Assembly (NCBI RefSeq): GCF_001642475.1
Contig: NW_019173932.1
Location: 310,001-374,000, forward strand
Direction of reading: 5' to 3'
DNA length: 64,000 nt
Origin: Fonsecaea monophora
Lineage: Eukaryota > Ascomycota > Eurotiomycetes > Chaetothyriales > Herpotrichiellaceae
The notes under the pieces were generated by a model. The model made no database searches. It was not told the origin of the DNA and saw nothing but the letters and a program-made list of their open reading frames with translations. The translations under genes were made by a program, and so were the position numbers. The first letter of the stretch is position 1, and each line of letters begins with the position of its first letter. Positions 46,715-58,198 of the stretch are shown here, piece by piece.

Positions 46715-48718
46715 TCACAAGGTATGCACCTCGTCCAACGGATCCCTGGCCCTCCCGGCCTCCCAGACCTTGTCGACGAGCGCCCTCCTCGCCTCGCCGC
46801 GCGGCTTGAGATCAAACACAAACGGCCGCGGCTGCACGTTGAACCCGGCCGTGTAGTCGTACAGCGGGGGCAGGCCGACGCCCGGCCGCGGCGAAATGTG
46901 CGCCGCCCACGCGATCCGCGCCACCAGCAGGTGCAGCGAGTTCTCGGCGATGTTCATCCCGGGGCAGATGCGGCGCCCGAACCCGAAGCACGAGTAGTTC
47001 TGCAGGTTGGGGAACTTTGTCAGCGGTTCGCGGAACGTCGGGAAGCTCGGGTCCAGCCAGCGCGACGGGTTGAACGTCTCCGGGTCGGGGTATAGCTCTG
47101 GGTCGCGGTGGATGGCCCTGTTGTTGAGTGACGTGGTAAGTCAGTGAGTAATTGAGGTGGGTATGTAGGTGAGGAGGTGAGTGAAAGTAGATTACATGTG
47201 GCATGAGAGTGAGTAAAGGGAATCTGTTTGACAAGAAGAGGGAACCCCGTGTCTATAAGAAGCGCCGGGGGTCTGGTAATGGCAAGGATAAAAAACCGAA
47301 AAGAAAAAAAAATATCTCACCACTGGTTCGCATGGACGTTGGTCCCCGCTGGCAGGAAATACCCGTTATACACATCGTCCTTGATCAGCTCGTGCGGCAC
47401 GCCTCCCGCCGTCACGGGCCGCCAGCGCAGCACCTCCTTGATGACGGCCCGACACGTCGGCAGCGAGGGGATGTCGCTGTAGTCTGGAATTCGGTGGTCG
47501 CCAACCACGGCGTCGACCTCTTGCTGGATGCGGGTCTGCCACTCGGGGGAGTGGCACATGCAGAGCACAAACGACATCATGGCCGCGGCGGTGGTGCCGG
47601 CGCCGGCCTCGAACAGCGTTCCGATGACATAGGCGCCTTCGTCGTCCGAGAGGCCAAATTCGGCCTGTCGCTCGAGGAACGTCTTGGAGAAGCATCGCGG
47701 GCCCTTGTCGGCTCGCATCTGCTCACGCACCTCCAGGAGCAGGCCGCGGAACACGTTGATCTCGAACTCGTGCAGCCGTGCGGCTTCGCGCTTGAACGGC
47801 GCCAGCCACGTCGGCAGGTTCATCAATACCGGGAACGTGTCGACCAGGTACGCCCCGGGCGAGGCGACCCGCTCGACCGTGTGCACGATCTTCAGGATGT
47901 CGCGCACGTACACCTCGTCGCCCGTGTCGACCGTCTTGCCGTAACACAGCCGCATCACCACTGCCGCCGCGTACCTTTCAAACAGCTGCTCGTACTTCTC
48001 CGGCGTTCGCAGCAGGTCGCACAACAGCCTCTCCGACTCGTAGATCTGCACGGGTTGGTACGACGTGGCCGACGCGTGCATCGTCATGTTGTGCATCACT
48101 TTGCGTCCTCGCCGCCACAGTTCTATTTGCATCTCGTCAGCCTTCCGCCCTGCTCGTTGGTTTGTGTCTTTCACGTTTTGGTCAGTGTCGGACGTAGCAC
48201 GCACCTCCATAGGGTAAAAAGAGCGGCCTCAAGTTCCGCGACATCAGCCTCGCCGCCATGGGCAGCTGCTCTCGAGACGAGTACAGATTCCCCCGTTCTC
48301 GCAGGAGGTCATTGGCGATCTTCTCGGTCGACACCATGACCAGGTTCCGGCCGAAGATGGAGATGCGGTAGAGAGGGCCATATTGATCCGCCCAGGCCTT
48401 GAACTTCAACCACGAGTGCTGCGGCGGGATGTCGAGGAGATTTCCCACAAATGGCTTGCCTGTTTGGAATGAATCACTTCCTGATCAGCTCATTTGGAAA
48501 CGAATATTATTCGCCACTTGAAAGAGAGGAGAAGAGAACGTGGATAAGAAACACTGGAGGTAGTAGCAGCACACATTAGATCCTGGGGTCAACGTACCCT
48601 TTGGACCGGGAGGTAGTTTCGCGTTTGGGGGTACTCTCAATCGGTTGGAGTATTGCTGGATGAGAATGCCCACCAGCAGAAGCACAGTCGTGCCAGCGAC
48701 GAGGAATGACAAGGCCAT
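46715..48718 (-). CDS. Cytochrome P450 monooxygenase
   Basis: Four exons (48718-48598, 48459-48205, 48122-47321, 47117-46715) give 526 aa, the usual size for a microsomal fungal P450. An N-terminal membrane anchor (LVAGTTVLLLVGILI) is followed by a proline-rich hinge (KLPPGPKG). The I-helix contains GTLFEAGAGTTAAAM, the K-helix ExxR is in IKEVLRWRP, and the heme loop is FGFGRRICPG with Cys444 as iron ligand. The last intron is long (203 bp), but its ends are consensus and the join restores ANQWAIHRDPE. The pattern resembles the CYP620/CYP504-like grade of catabolic or secondary-metabolism P450s, but I cannot assign a family or substrate. Confidence 0.92.
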
Positions 48719-50110
48719 CTTATTTTTCCGATTGCAGATGTTGTTGCTAGTTGACCTCGGTCGAGACAAGTTGGAGGAAGGGCACGTCTTTGCTCGGTTA
48801 TATAGAGATGTATGCTTCGCCGCCTCGCCAGATGGAGTTCAGCTGGGATGGAAAGACCCCACGTCTTCTCCATTCCCAGCCTAGCCTCTTACTTTGCCAT
48901 GCTTGTAGCCTTTCGCCCCGAATGGCGTCTCATTGGAGTTCTTCGGTAATAATAAGCAGTGAGCCCCCCCCAAAAAGACTGAGGCGTCCTTAGCGCGTGT
49001 CGACTCCGCACCATAACGAAGTTTTGTCATCGGTCCGGGGCGGGTGTCAATGTCATTTTAGTTCCCAAGGTCCATCACTCCGGGGGTCTTCACTCTTGGT
49101 ACTCGTTCAGTACTCGTTCAGTAGATGCCATGCTTCCGCGAGAATTGGCCATGGTCAAGAAGAAAGTCGTCGATATCCTCCGAGGCTCTCTGTGCGACTG
49201 TCTTGGGGTACCCCAGGCAGGGCTGATGGAAGACTGAAGGCCAAAAGCCACACATGGCAAGGGTGCATGTAGCAAGGAACTACTCCGGCTCGTTTCAATG
49301 GGGTTATCCCGAAACGTTGGGGTCATCTGTTTGAAGGACGAATGGTAGCTCCTATATTGTTGTAGCTATTAGGCGCGGCCTGTGTCCGGGCCCATGTATC
49401 TCCAGAACCTCGGTCTGGGGCAGATCTGCGCTATAGCAGTGATTAGAAAAGACCTGGTAGGTCCAAGGTGCTAGTCATGATTGGTCGCTTAATTGGTATG
49501 ATGCGGGAAACCACACACCACTCCGACACCGAGTGGATGAATACTAGACCGATATCTGGTGGCCAAAATGGGTCATTCAATGTAAGCTTATCATATCTAG
49601 GAGCTGACTCACCACGCCCCAGTCATATCCCAGTATCAGGACGGCCGGTTAGCGAAGTAGATGATGGAAGCATGTATCCCGGGCCAGTGGGCTCCAAATG
49701 CTGCACAATATCGTGTTAAGAGACACACAATCTGCACAAATCTTGTCATGGTGAGATAAAGAACAGAACTGTCAGCGCTGAGGTGACGTCGGCACGCGTT
49801 TGCTCCGTGAGAGTTGAAAGGCGAGCGGATCATTGGAGACAGGTGTCTGCTCGAAATTGTTCTGTTATGGTAGGTCATTGTTTCTCATTCTCGACGTAGT
49901 ATCTCGCTCTCTCTCGGTAGAAGTCGACCTCTGTGACTCTTCTCGCCGCGGAGGCACACGATTTCGCCTTCACACCTACATCACTGTCAGCTTGGGTTGC
50001 GAGCAGCATATAGCTCCGAGAATAGGGCAAGTGGTGGCCATGTTCATGGCATGAGTGGTTCTTGAAGACTGCAAGTCCCATGAATAATGCGTGAGCCGAT
50101 TGAACTCACC
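48719..50110. other. Intergenic, nothing recognised
   Basis: About 1.4 kb between two minus-strand genes. It carries the P450 promoter at its left end. No gene, tRNA or repeat is evident. Confidence 0.5.
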
Positions 50111-51267
50111 TCACATGTATGGCCTACACTCCCGATCGCTCCATTCCCAGAATGCTCTTGCAATTCCATTGCCACCTTCTTCCACACTCTTGCAGCTCTC
50201 CTTGACGTCGGCCCTAACATCCAACACACGACCCCACGGCCCAATATAACAACCATTGATTTCAGTGCTCACATCTTCCGAAAACCCAGAGAATAGCTCT
50301 GTATATGCGCCAAAAATAGCAGGATACAACATCAGATTCTGGAGCATGCGGCGTGTGGGTGGCACGTAACGCTGCAGCTCAGTGCGAAGATTTCCCGGGT
50401 TGAAGCATGTGCTGACCACACTGGGGCCTTGTGTCCTTGACCGTTTGCCGTATTCAGAGGCGTAGAACAGATTGCCTGCTTTGCTGATGGCATATAACTT
50501 TTGAGGGTCGGAAAGAGGGAGTTGTGGATTGCCATCGGAGTCCAGGGACATTCCATGTTTCGGTGAAAACAGGTCAATTACCACAGAGCCAGCCCATGAG
50601 ACACGCACGGTGTCTGGTGGTGACCCTGCGGCGGTGGAACTGAGAATCGGGTGGAGAAAATGTGTGAAGAGCCAAGGACCAAGACAATTGGTAACAATAT
50701 GCAGTTCATGGCCCTTGACACACGTGGGAGTGTTAGTTGAGTCGGGGAAGATCAAAGAAGACAGCGAAGTTACGAGGCTCGACGAACCTGGGCACCTTGA
50801 GATCCAGCTGGTGCCAGCATGACTCCTGCATTGTTACAAAGCCAATCCAGCCTTGTCTCCTGTCGAAGAAACTCGTCCGCACTGGCCTTGATCGTGGTCA
50901 AATCGGCAAGGTCGAGCTTCAGATATCTGAGCGCTCCCTTGGGCTTCGTCTTTGAGCCGATCGAGTCGACAATGGATGAGATGGCGTGCTTGCATTTCTC
51001 CTCTGATCGACCAGCAAGATAGACCGTCGCATTATGCTCATACAGGATTTTGCACACTTCGAATCCCACCCCGGCATTTCCTCCCGTCACAATACACACC
51101 TGTTAAGACACCTTGGATTAGGACATGGTCATGCTGCATATTGTCACCATCCGAGGATTTGCACGTACTTTTCCAGTTTGGTCTGGTAGGGTTTTCTCTG
51201 AGATTGCAGGCTTTGGAATAAAGAAAGACTGGGCCAAAGGCCCTTGACGACTGAATGTGTGCCCCAT
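50111..51267 (-). CDS. Short-chain dehydrogenase/reductase
   Basis: Three exons (51267-51169, 51099-50788, 50713-50111) give 337 aa. The Rossmann nucleotide motif is TGGNAGVG (38-45), the structural motif is NNAGV, and the active-site pair is Tyr211-x3-Lys215 in YAISK, with a candidate Ser at 176 or 180. Both introns are phase 0, and the second join restores GSQGAQGHELHIVTNCLGP, a well-conserved stretch in this SDR subfamily (WW-oxidoreductase or retinol-dehydrogenase-like). These enzymes oxidise or reduce alcohols and carbonyls with NAD(P)(H). The upstream minus-strand neighbour is rhodanese-type on the other strand, so no operon-like pairing is implied. The substrate is unknown. Confidence 0.92.
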
Positions 51268-52710
51268 ATTTCTACAAAGACCCGAAGTCGTGGTATATCG
51301 CACTCGGCGTGAGACGCAGTGAGTCGAAGTTCGGAATACCTGGAGGAGTCCGAAGTGGCGCAATTGAAATCGCATTCGGGTTTGTTGTAGTAGATAGATC
51401 AAAATGATGATCTCGTAGGAAATGCCCGATGTGTTTCAAACGCGCGGCGACGAAGTCCATTTCGTCCAATCGGAATCCAGCAGGGGTGTTTCGTAATTAT
51501 CAGAAGCCCATGTCCGAGTCGCCCACCGGAGCAGAGCCTTGTGAATGTGTGTTTGATATCTGTAACACCATTATCGGGTCCACTGGCGCAGTCCTTGGGA
51601 GATTCAAATCGAGCTGCACCTGCAAGAGGTATATTTTATCCACGGTCACTATCTCTTCACCCTACAACGCCAACGTCGCGTCTAGGACCAGCGAGTTTGT
51701 CCAGGGAATAGTTGCGTCCGGTTAGTGGATTCTTTGCACGCATATGGGTGGGATTGAGAGCGAAGACTCCTCGTGCACAGTGAATATTCCTGTCAAAAGT
51801 AGCACATACCATCTTCAAGTCCTCAAACAAGTAACTCGAGGAGTTTAGTTGTGGTCGAGCTATCTGCGCAGAGCCACCAGGAAGCTTGAACATGTTGCCG
51901 CAAAAGATTCAAGGTAGCATCTTAGATTGGTCATTCCGGATATTCCAGGAAGGCATTCTGCCTCTCAGTCAAAGTGTACAGTGTTGGCGAACGCTGGAGA
52001 TGGTTGGGCGTGAATTCAGGCCTCTCTTGCGTAGACCTTGATAGCATGATACGGTGATAGGATGCAGCTTATTACCATAAATCAAGTTGACATCTTACCC
52101 ACTAGCTCGCATTGTGCGTCCCATGGTTCAATCTTCAGGTCGGAATGCTGGCCGTTACTATTCAAGGTACTATCCGTGAGATTGCCACAAGTGGAAGGGT
52201 CAAGTCTGTTCGTTCTTTGATTCCTCATAGTGACATTGTCGCCAGTGCACTCAAGATATGGTTTCGAAGGTCAGTCTTCAAGAAGTGCTTCAAGCACACA
52301 TGTAGTACAGACGAGAAGTTTGCTGAAAGTCAAAGACAGCACGGCGGGTTTGATATGTGCTACTCTGAACACGTGCCGCACCGTATTTCTGCTTACTCAT
52401 CCTCTGGAGGAGCCACTGCTGGGTGCCACCAGAGCTGCTGCTCGACGTCACCTGAACCGAGGGTGTCACGCCCCAGGAAACAGGGACCTTTAACCCCGAT
52501 AATCGCCTGTTGGGGTGACAGATTAGAGGGGAAGAGAAAAAAAATAGTTACTAAGTAATCAATTTGTCGTATCGGGCTCAGATTGACTTGAGTTATCCAT
52601 TCGTTCTTGCGCCTCGACATCCTCTCATCTTTACACACAGACCCATCACATCAAGATCGAATCTCAAAATCTCACGACTCACCTCGCCAGAGGGAAATAA
52701 AAAGGAACAA
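51268..52710. other. Intergenic between divergent SDR and rhodanese genes
   Basis: About 1.4 kb without a convincing gene. It includes a 57-bp TG..CA inverted-repeat fragment at 52464-52520. Confidence 0.5.
52464..52520. repeat. 57-bp inverted-repeat fragment, possible retroelement trace
   Basis: It begins TGTCACGCCCCA and ends TGGGGTGACA, so the ends are near-perfect inverted repeats with TG..CA termini, as in long terminal repeats. It is far too short for an intact LTR, and no target duplication was confirmed. Confidence 0.35.
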
Positions 52711-53370
52711 ATGGCATCAATACTACCATCTTCATCCCTACGACAATGTCTCCACACAATCTCAACGTCGACGTCTAGAAGAGCTATTACCTGCTCATCC
52801 ACGTCCAGCACAATCCGCCAAAGCCTCCCACAGCGTCGTCTTGCCTCGTCACAAGCATCACAAGCGTCGCCGTGTCTCCCTCCCCAAAAGGCCCTGGATC
52901 GTGGACACTCGATGCCCCGCCTGCGTCAGCCCAAACGACATTTCACGGGCACAAGGTTCGTCGCGCGCAATGAACAAACTCCATCGTCCGAGCCGCAACC
53001 ATCCACCCTCTACACTTTCGCAGACATGCAATCTCTCACGTCTCACCCGGCGCCGAACCGCATCATCATCGACGTCCGCGAACCCTCGGAGCTGAAATCC
53101 ACGGGCAAGATCCCCGGCGCCCAGAACCTGCCCATAAAATCCGCGGCCGATGGCTTCTTCCTCGGCCCCGACGAGTTCGAGGAGCGCTTCGGCTGGGAGA
53201 AGCCCACGGCGCAGCACGAGGTCATCTTCTACTGCAAGGCCGGTGTGAGGAGTCGGGCGGCCGCGGGTCTGGCGGCGCAGGCGGCGTTCGGGGGCAAGAT
53301 TAGCGAGTTTCCTGGGAGTTGGATCGAGTGGGCGGAGAAGGGCGGGGAGGTGGAAAAGGTGGAAGAATAA
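52711..53370 (+). CDS. Mitochondrial rhodanese-domain sulfurtransferase
   Basis: An intronless 219-aa protein. The first ~80 residues are rich in Ser, Arg and Thr and lack acidic residues, as in a mitochondrial presequence. A single rhodanese domain spans about 100-215: RIIIDVREPSELKSTGKIPGAQNLP is the substrate-binding front, and VIFYCKAGVRSRAAA holds the active-site loop with Cys175 (CKAGVR). This loop type fits yeast thiosulfate:glutathione sulfurtransferase relatives (Rdl1/Rdl2 group), which move sulfane sulfur from persulfide to acceptors. The ATG at 52711 was chosen because upstream in-frame codons lack an ATG close to a plausible leader. Confidence 0.92.
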   Translation: MASILPSSSLRQCLHTISTSTSRRAITCSSTSSTIRQSLPQRRLASSQASQASPCLPPQKALDRGHSMPRLRQPKRHFTGTRFVARNEQTPSSEPQPSTLYTFADMQSLTSHPAPNRIIIDVREPSELKSTGKIPGAQNLPIKSAADGFFLGPDEFEERFGWEKPTAQHEVIFYCKAGVRSRAAAGLAAQAAFGGKISEFPGSWIEWAEKGGEVEKVEE

Positions 53371-53620
53371 GCAGTCAAGGAAAGGGCCTTGTTGGATTGG
53401 ATTGAGAGTGTGATCCCACACAAGTGCCTAACATATGTATCTACTGGATATGTTGCCGACTATACATACATGACGGTGCAATGAGAAAAAGGCATGTTCA
53501 ATGACGGACCCATGAATAAGGCTGTGAGGCTGGACATACGACCGCGCTGCTTCCGCGGATGATGAAGCGATAACCCAATATCCAAGGGGGGATGCTATTC
53601 TTCCTCACCACCTTCAGATA

Positions 53621-55672
53621 TCAAGCCCCCAGTGACGAGTGAAGCAACATCTCCGTGTCTACAGCTTCCGCGCCAGCACCCTCGACGTTGGGTGACTGCC
53701 CAATCTCCAGGCCCTCCATATCTCTCGCAAGCTTCCCCGGAGGACTTGTCTCGGGGATGAAATCCATGTGATCACCAGCATCTGGGTCATCGTCATCCGT
53801 GTCCGTTCTCTCTCCAGCCTGCTCCCCTTGCTCGCCAAATGCCTCTTCCCTTCTCCTATCCACAAGCCACTGTTCGATTTTCTCCTCCGTACGATTCACG
53901 GCCAGCAAGAGAGCCTTCACACTCAGACAAGCGACCCCGGCGGCTTCTTCGTGGAACTTCTTCACCACGGCACCATCTGCCGCCCGGTCCAGGTCATCGA
54001 CTTTGGGGTATCGCGGAAATCGAGACCCAGGGCGCAGAACGTCCAGGTTGCGCTCGCTTTCCTCCTCCAAAGTAATGGCTCGTCGTGTTTTCAGGGAGGA
54101 TTGGACCTTCATGATTCGCGCGTTGCGGCGTGACTGCTCTTCTTGACAAGCTTTCTCATTCTCTTCCGATGTCTTTGTGCGCTCGGCAACAGCTTGGAGC
54201 GGGAACATGTCGAGAATATCCTTCTCGATGGTTTGTTCTTGTGACTGGTCTGCTTGGGAAGCATGCTTGCCTGTAATCCACATCTGTTGGTACCAGTCCA
54301 TGTACTGGTCCAGTTGTCGGTCTGTCATGTCAAGGATATCATTGTCAGTAACATGAATTTCTGAGCCTGGTTTGAGGGAGTTGCCGTCATCACCAGTTTC
54401 ATTCTGCTTGTCGAAGGTCGCCTTGGCTTCAAGCCAGGCTGACCAATCCACTCGCAGCGTTGCTGGGTCGTTGGGATCTTGTGGATAACGCTTTACGGTG
54501 TCGGAGTCAAATGGAAAGAGCAGCTTTGTGGCCACAATGACGAGAGAAATGAGTTGAGACTCTGGATATGTTATTGAGTGGCGCCTCATTGTCTCCGAGG
54601 ATTTTGCGACGTCAGCGTAGCTGAAGTGATATTGTGTGACAGTATTTAGTCGACGAGCGACGCTGTAAACCTCGAGCGGCAAAGCGAGTTGGCGGATATA
54701 GCTGAGCAGCAGGAGATCCTGGTTGAGCTGTGGCATTGCCATGCCGAACGAAGTATCGTACCATTTTGCGCGGTGGTAGACAGCTCTCTGCAGGTCATCA
54801 GGTTCCACCAACCGTACAGTATCCAATGCTTGTTGATACTCTCCCGGTAGTCTGTCCTTCATGTCTTGAGGGACGTCCCGAATCGCACGGATGAACGGAA
54901 TCTCTTCTTCGAGTATCCATCTATTCGAAGCGCGTCAGTGAGAGTTTCCAGATTTCCAGTTTGACCTACTTCAAGACTTCAGCAAGTCCGATGGGTCTCC
55001 TGAGCATGACCATGCCCAGATAATTCAGAGCAATGGTATCAACAAGCATAGGATTGCTGTGTGCCGATTTGTTCCTCTTAGATGGCTGAGGCCTCACATC
55101 GGTGTCGAGATCAGTATCCGTCTCGTTGCCAGAGCTTGCTGTCGTGTCCGGATTTTCCGATGCACCAGCTAGGCCATCGCTGAGACGATGCTCTAGCTTC
55201 GAAAGCCACAAGGTCCACAAGTCTCGGACAATTTCCTAGGTCGTTGCCGTCAGAGGAGAACGCAGAGGTACCAGTTGGGTGAAAACGACCTACCCACAAC
55301 TCTGCCGGCAATCCTTTCTGGTGGACAAGCACATGACATTGCTTCCACAGAATGAACTGCCATGCTTGAAGGAAGAGCTGGTAAGCTTTGGGACCATGGA
55401 GCACTATACAACGTGGTTGGTTAGTCGTCCGATTGAGAGCTGGACAGCTTCGCGGCTCGTATCTGAACTGACATACCTTTGGAGATCTTTTGTTTCTTTC
55501 TGATTTCCTTCTTCCTCACCACGGTGCCCTGCCTTCCAAAGTCGGCATCGTCCTCGACAGTCGCAAGACCCAAACCCTGATCATGTCCGTTCGCACAGAA
55601 TATCCTACCATCTTCATCGTAAAACTCCGTTGAGCCACATGTCCCGCACTCGTCTCCGTCCATGTTGACCAA
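53621..55672 (-). CDS. RRN7: RNA polymerase I core factor subunit Rrn7
   Basis: Four exons (55672-55477, 55403-55294, 55235-54970, 54920-53621) give 623 aa. The N-terminus is a TFIIB-like zinc ribbon: CGTCGSTEFYDEDGRIFCANGH, with the C-x2-C and C-x2-H ligands. A B-reader-like segment (RKKEIRKKQKISK) follows. Two degenerate cyclin folds come next, recognisable by VLHGPKAYQLFLQAWQFILWKQCHVLV, IVRDLWTLWLSKL and LIS-type helices. The C-terminal quarter is acidic. Rrn7 (TAF1B in animals) recruits RNA polymerase I to the rDNA promoter. Residues 190-200 (KWILEEEIPF) form across the last intron in phase. It converges with the rhodanese gene, with about 250 bp between them. Confidence 0.9.
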
Positions 55673-56896
55673 GTATGGATGACCAGAATTTCGCTGACAT
55701 GGCGGTTTGTGCCTTGTTGGGGCGTGTTCGGAACTGAGGATACTTGGACGCGATTGAGGAGCACAAGGAAAGACAGAAAAGAGAAGTACAGGCCAACGGA
55801 GGGTGCTAATGAAGGAAGAGCCCGAAGCGACAACTACTCACTTGTTTCCACATATAGGTACCGCTGCTTTTAGAGGGACTCACCCCGCGATTTTCTCAAG
55901 TTGCGCACAGCATGCGTAAAAATGACGTGTCGCTGCTTTTGGCAGTCTTTTGTCTCCATCCCACACCTCTTCCTCTCCCTGTCTTCCACGGCGACCACCA
56001 CCACTATCACCATGACTGGCGATACGAACCACTACTCTCAGCAGCCAGGTGCTCGTGTTGACTGTTGAGGATATGATCACAAGTATAGACAGTAGCCAGA
56101 CTCCAGCACAGAATGCCGTGGAGTCAACATGGTGAAGGACTTCTTCGTTCATATGCTTCGCCTCATATCACGCTTTGACCTCAAAATTCCTTGTTCTATA
56201 CCTTCTCCCCCGATGAGTTGGTGGCCGGAAAGATCCAATGCTGTCTCTGTAATACGATCTATCCGAGGGTACAATTTGACAGCGAAGATGAGATCTCAGG
56301 TTGACAGATCGTATTAGTCTGCAGGCACCCACAGGGGTATATACATGACGGCTCCATGGACCACTGTTACGAAAAGAGGAGTCTGACTCTACTATCCCAA
56401 AGTGTAGATTGAAACATCGACTGTATTACAACTCCACCACGACTTTCCAAATGCAGGCTGTCAAGTGATGGTGATGTGTAATGAATGCAACTACATACGA
56501 CTGGAGTCACAGCAAAACCAATCAGCGCTCAGATATTTCTATCCGAGGCGAGGAAAAAACCGCCATGTTGGTAGAAGCCGTATATCAACAGTACCAGAAG
56601 CAGGCCACTGTAGTTTGGTAATTGCTCTGTTATTTGTCTAGCTACCACTTTTCAAAATGCAGAAGGTTGCTGGTCCGTCATTGAATGAAAAACAGTCGCT
56701 TTTTCAGGGCAAGCCACAGATCTATGGCCCAGCTGCCTCCAGGCAAGTTCGTATCTTTCCGCCTACTCTAATTTTCGGCATGTGCAAACTTGCCCAACAC
56801 CAAGAACGCTGAAGTATGACCTGGGTTTCCTGATCCATAAATACATCAGTCGTGAAGAGGGCGTCGCAGATCTGCTAATTTGACTCGAATGGCCGT
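55673..56896. other. Intergenic, nothing recognised
   Basis: About 1.2 kb between the Rrn7 start and the eIF5A 3' end. Frames are short and unrecognised. Confidence 0.5.
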
Positions 56897-57636
56897 TTAT
56901 TTGGGAGCTTCCTTGGCATCGACGGCAGCCTCCTCACCCATCGCAGTCAAAACAATAACGTCTGTCGAGGCATTAGCGATCCGACACTGAGTGATGGCAT
57001 TTTCCGAGAGGGTTACTCACTGGTGTCCTTTTCATCAGTGCGGAAGAGTTTCTCAATCTTTTCGCCAACTTCACCCTCGGGCATCTTGACATCGTCCTTG
57101 GTGGAACCATCATCAGACATAAGAGACAAGAAGCCGTCGTCAGTAATGTCAAGCTGTGGTCTTTATTAGCGTCCACCTCTGCCATATATTGCCTAGCACC
57201 CTTCTCTTACCAGCTGGTATTCACGACGAGTGACATTCGGGACATCCATGTTGTGGGTGGATGGGGAAAGATCTTCCATCTTGCGGCCGGTAAAGATGTC
57301 GAGGGCAACCAAGTGGACCTTGGCGTGACCGTGTTTGCCAGTCTTGGAGGTGGACATTTCAACAATCTTGCATGGGCGATTCTTGATCACAACGAAGCCG
57401 TTCTTCCTCAAGGCGGAACATTGCATCGGGTAGGTGGCCGAAGCTCCGGCATCGGCGGACTCAAAGGTGTGCTCATGCTAAAAACAGGGCATGTCAGTGT
57501 CTGGTGCGACGAGGAGATACCTCGAGATCTCGATACGGGGGGATTTGTAAATGCGGCGACTGGTTTGCGCAAGGACAAAAAGGTGGGGGAGATTTTCAAG
57601 GAGAGGCATGCATACCTGCGCGTCGTTGTCCGCCAT
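56897..57636 (-). CDS. Translation factor eIF5A
   Basis: Four exons (57636-57616, 57477-57211, 57153-57021, 56961-56897) give 161 aa, the expected size. The hypusine loop STSKTGKHGHAK is intact and Lys55 is the residue to be converted to hypusine. The N-terminal SH3-like barrel (QCSALRKNGFVVIKNRPCKIVEM) and C-terminal OB fold (EYQLLDITDDGFLSLM, then VIVLTAMGEEA) are complete. eIF5A helps ribosomes through proline-rich and other slow sequences and at termination. The first exon encodes only seven residues, and three introns are kept in positions that give a perfect family match, so the model is secure. Confidence 0.97.
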
Positions 57637-58198
57637 CGTGGAAAGGTGAGAAGATGTCGCTTACAAAAAGAGAGGAAGATATGCAGTGATGGAAAGGATG
57701 ATCTCAAAGGGGGAGCGACAAATTCTCGAAAGAGAGGGATGGATGGGAGAACAGGAACCCAGGCCAGGCCAAAGGAAAATATCGTTTTGCAGGAAGTGGG
57801 ATCTGGGATCGTGGACACTTGCAGAGGGGCAACTTGCCGCCCAATCGATATCCAGGCACTAACCTGTTTTGGAGTAATGGTCTTGGCGTGTGTCTGTGTG
57901 TGAAAACTCGCCTCGACAACGCCACCACGAGCCACCAGAGATGGCCGAGTCTTGACGTCAACCCCTTTTCGGTCAAGAGATTGCGCCTGTCATGATCTAT
58001 TTTACCTCTGCGCCGAGAAGTTTCTTAAGCGTGTCTGAAGAGATGACTTCGCCTTTACCCTGCTGCGAAACAGAGCCACGGGTCAGAGCAGGCAACCGTT
58101 CAGCAGGCATAGCACGCCAATCAGTGAAAATGGAAGAAATTTGCATGTGAGAGGCGCAGATATGCTATCAAAGGCACAAACATGATGACCTCGTTCTA
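57637..58198. other. eIF5A promoter region
   Basis: About 560 bp between the eIF5A start and the 3' end of the second P450 gene. No other gene was seen. Confidence 0.5.

Noticed and set aside
46363..46821. Open frames through the CT/GT microsatellite
   Set aside because: They encode only Ser-Leu or Arg-Glu repeats and Cys-Val repeats from the dinucleotide tracts.
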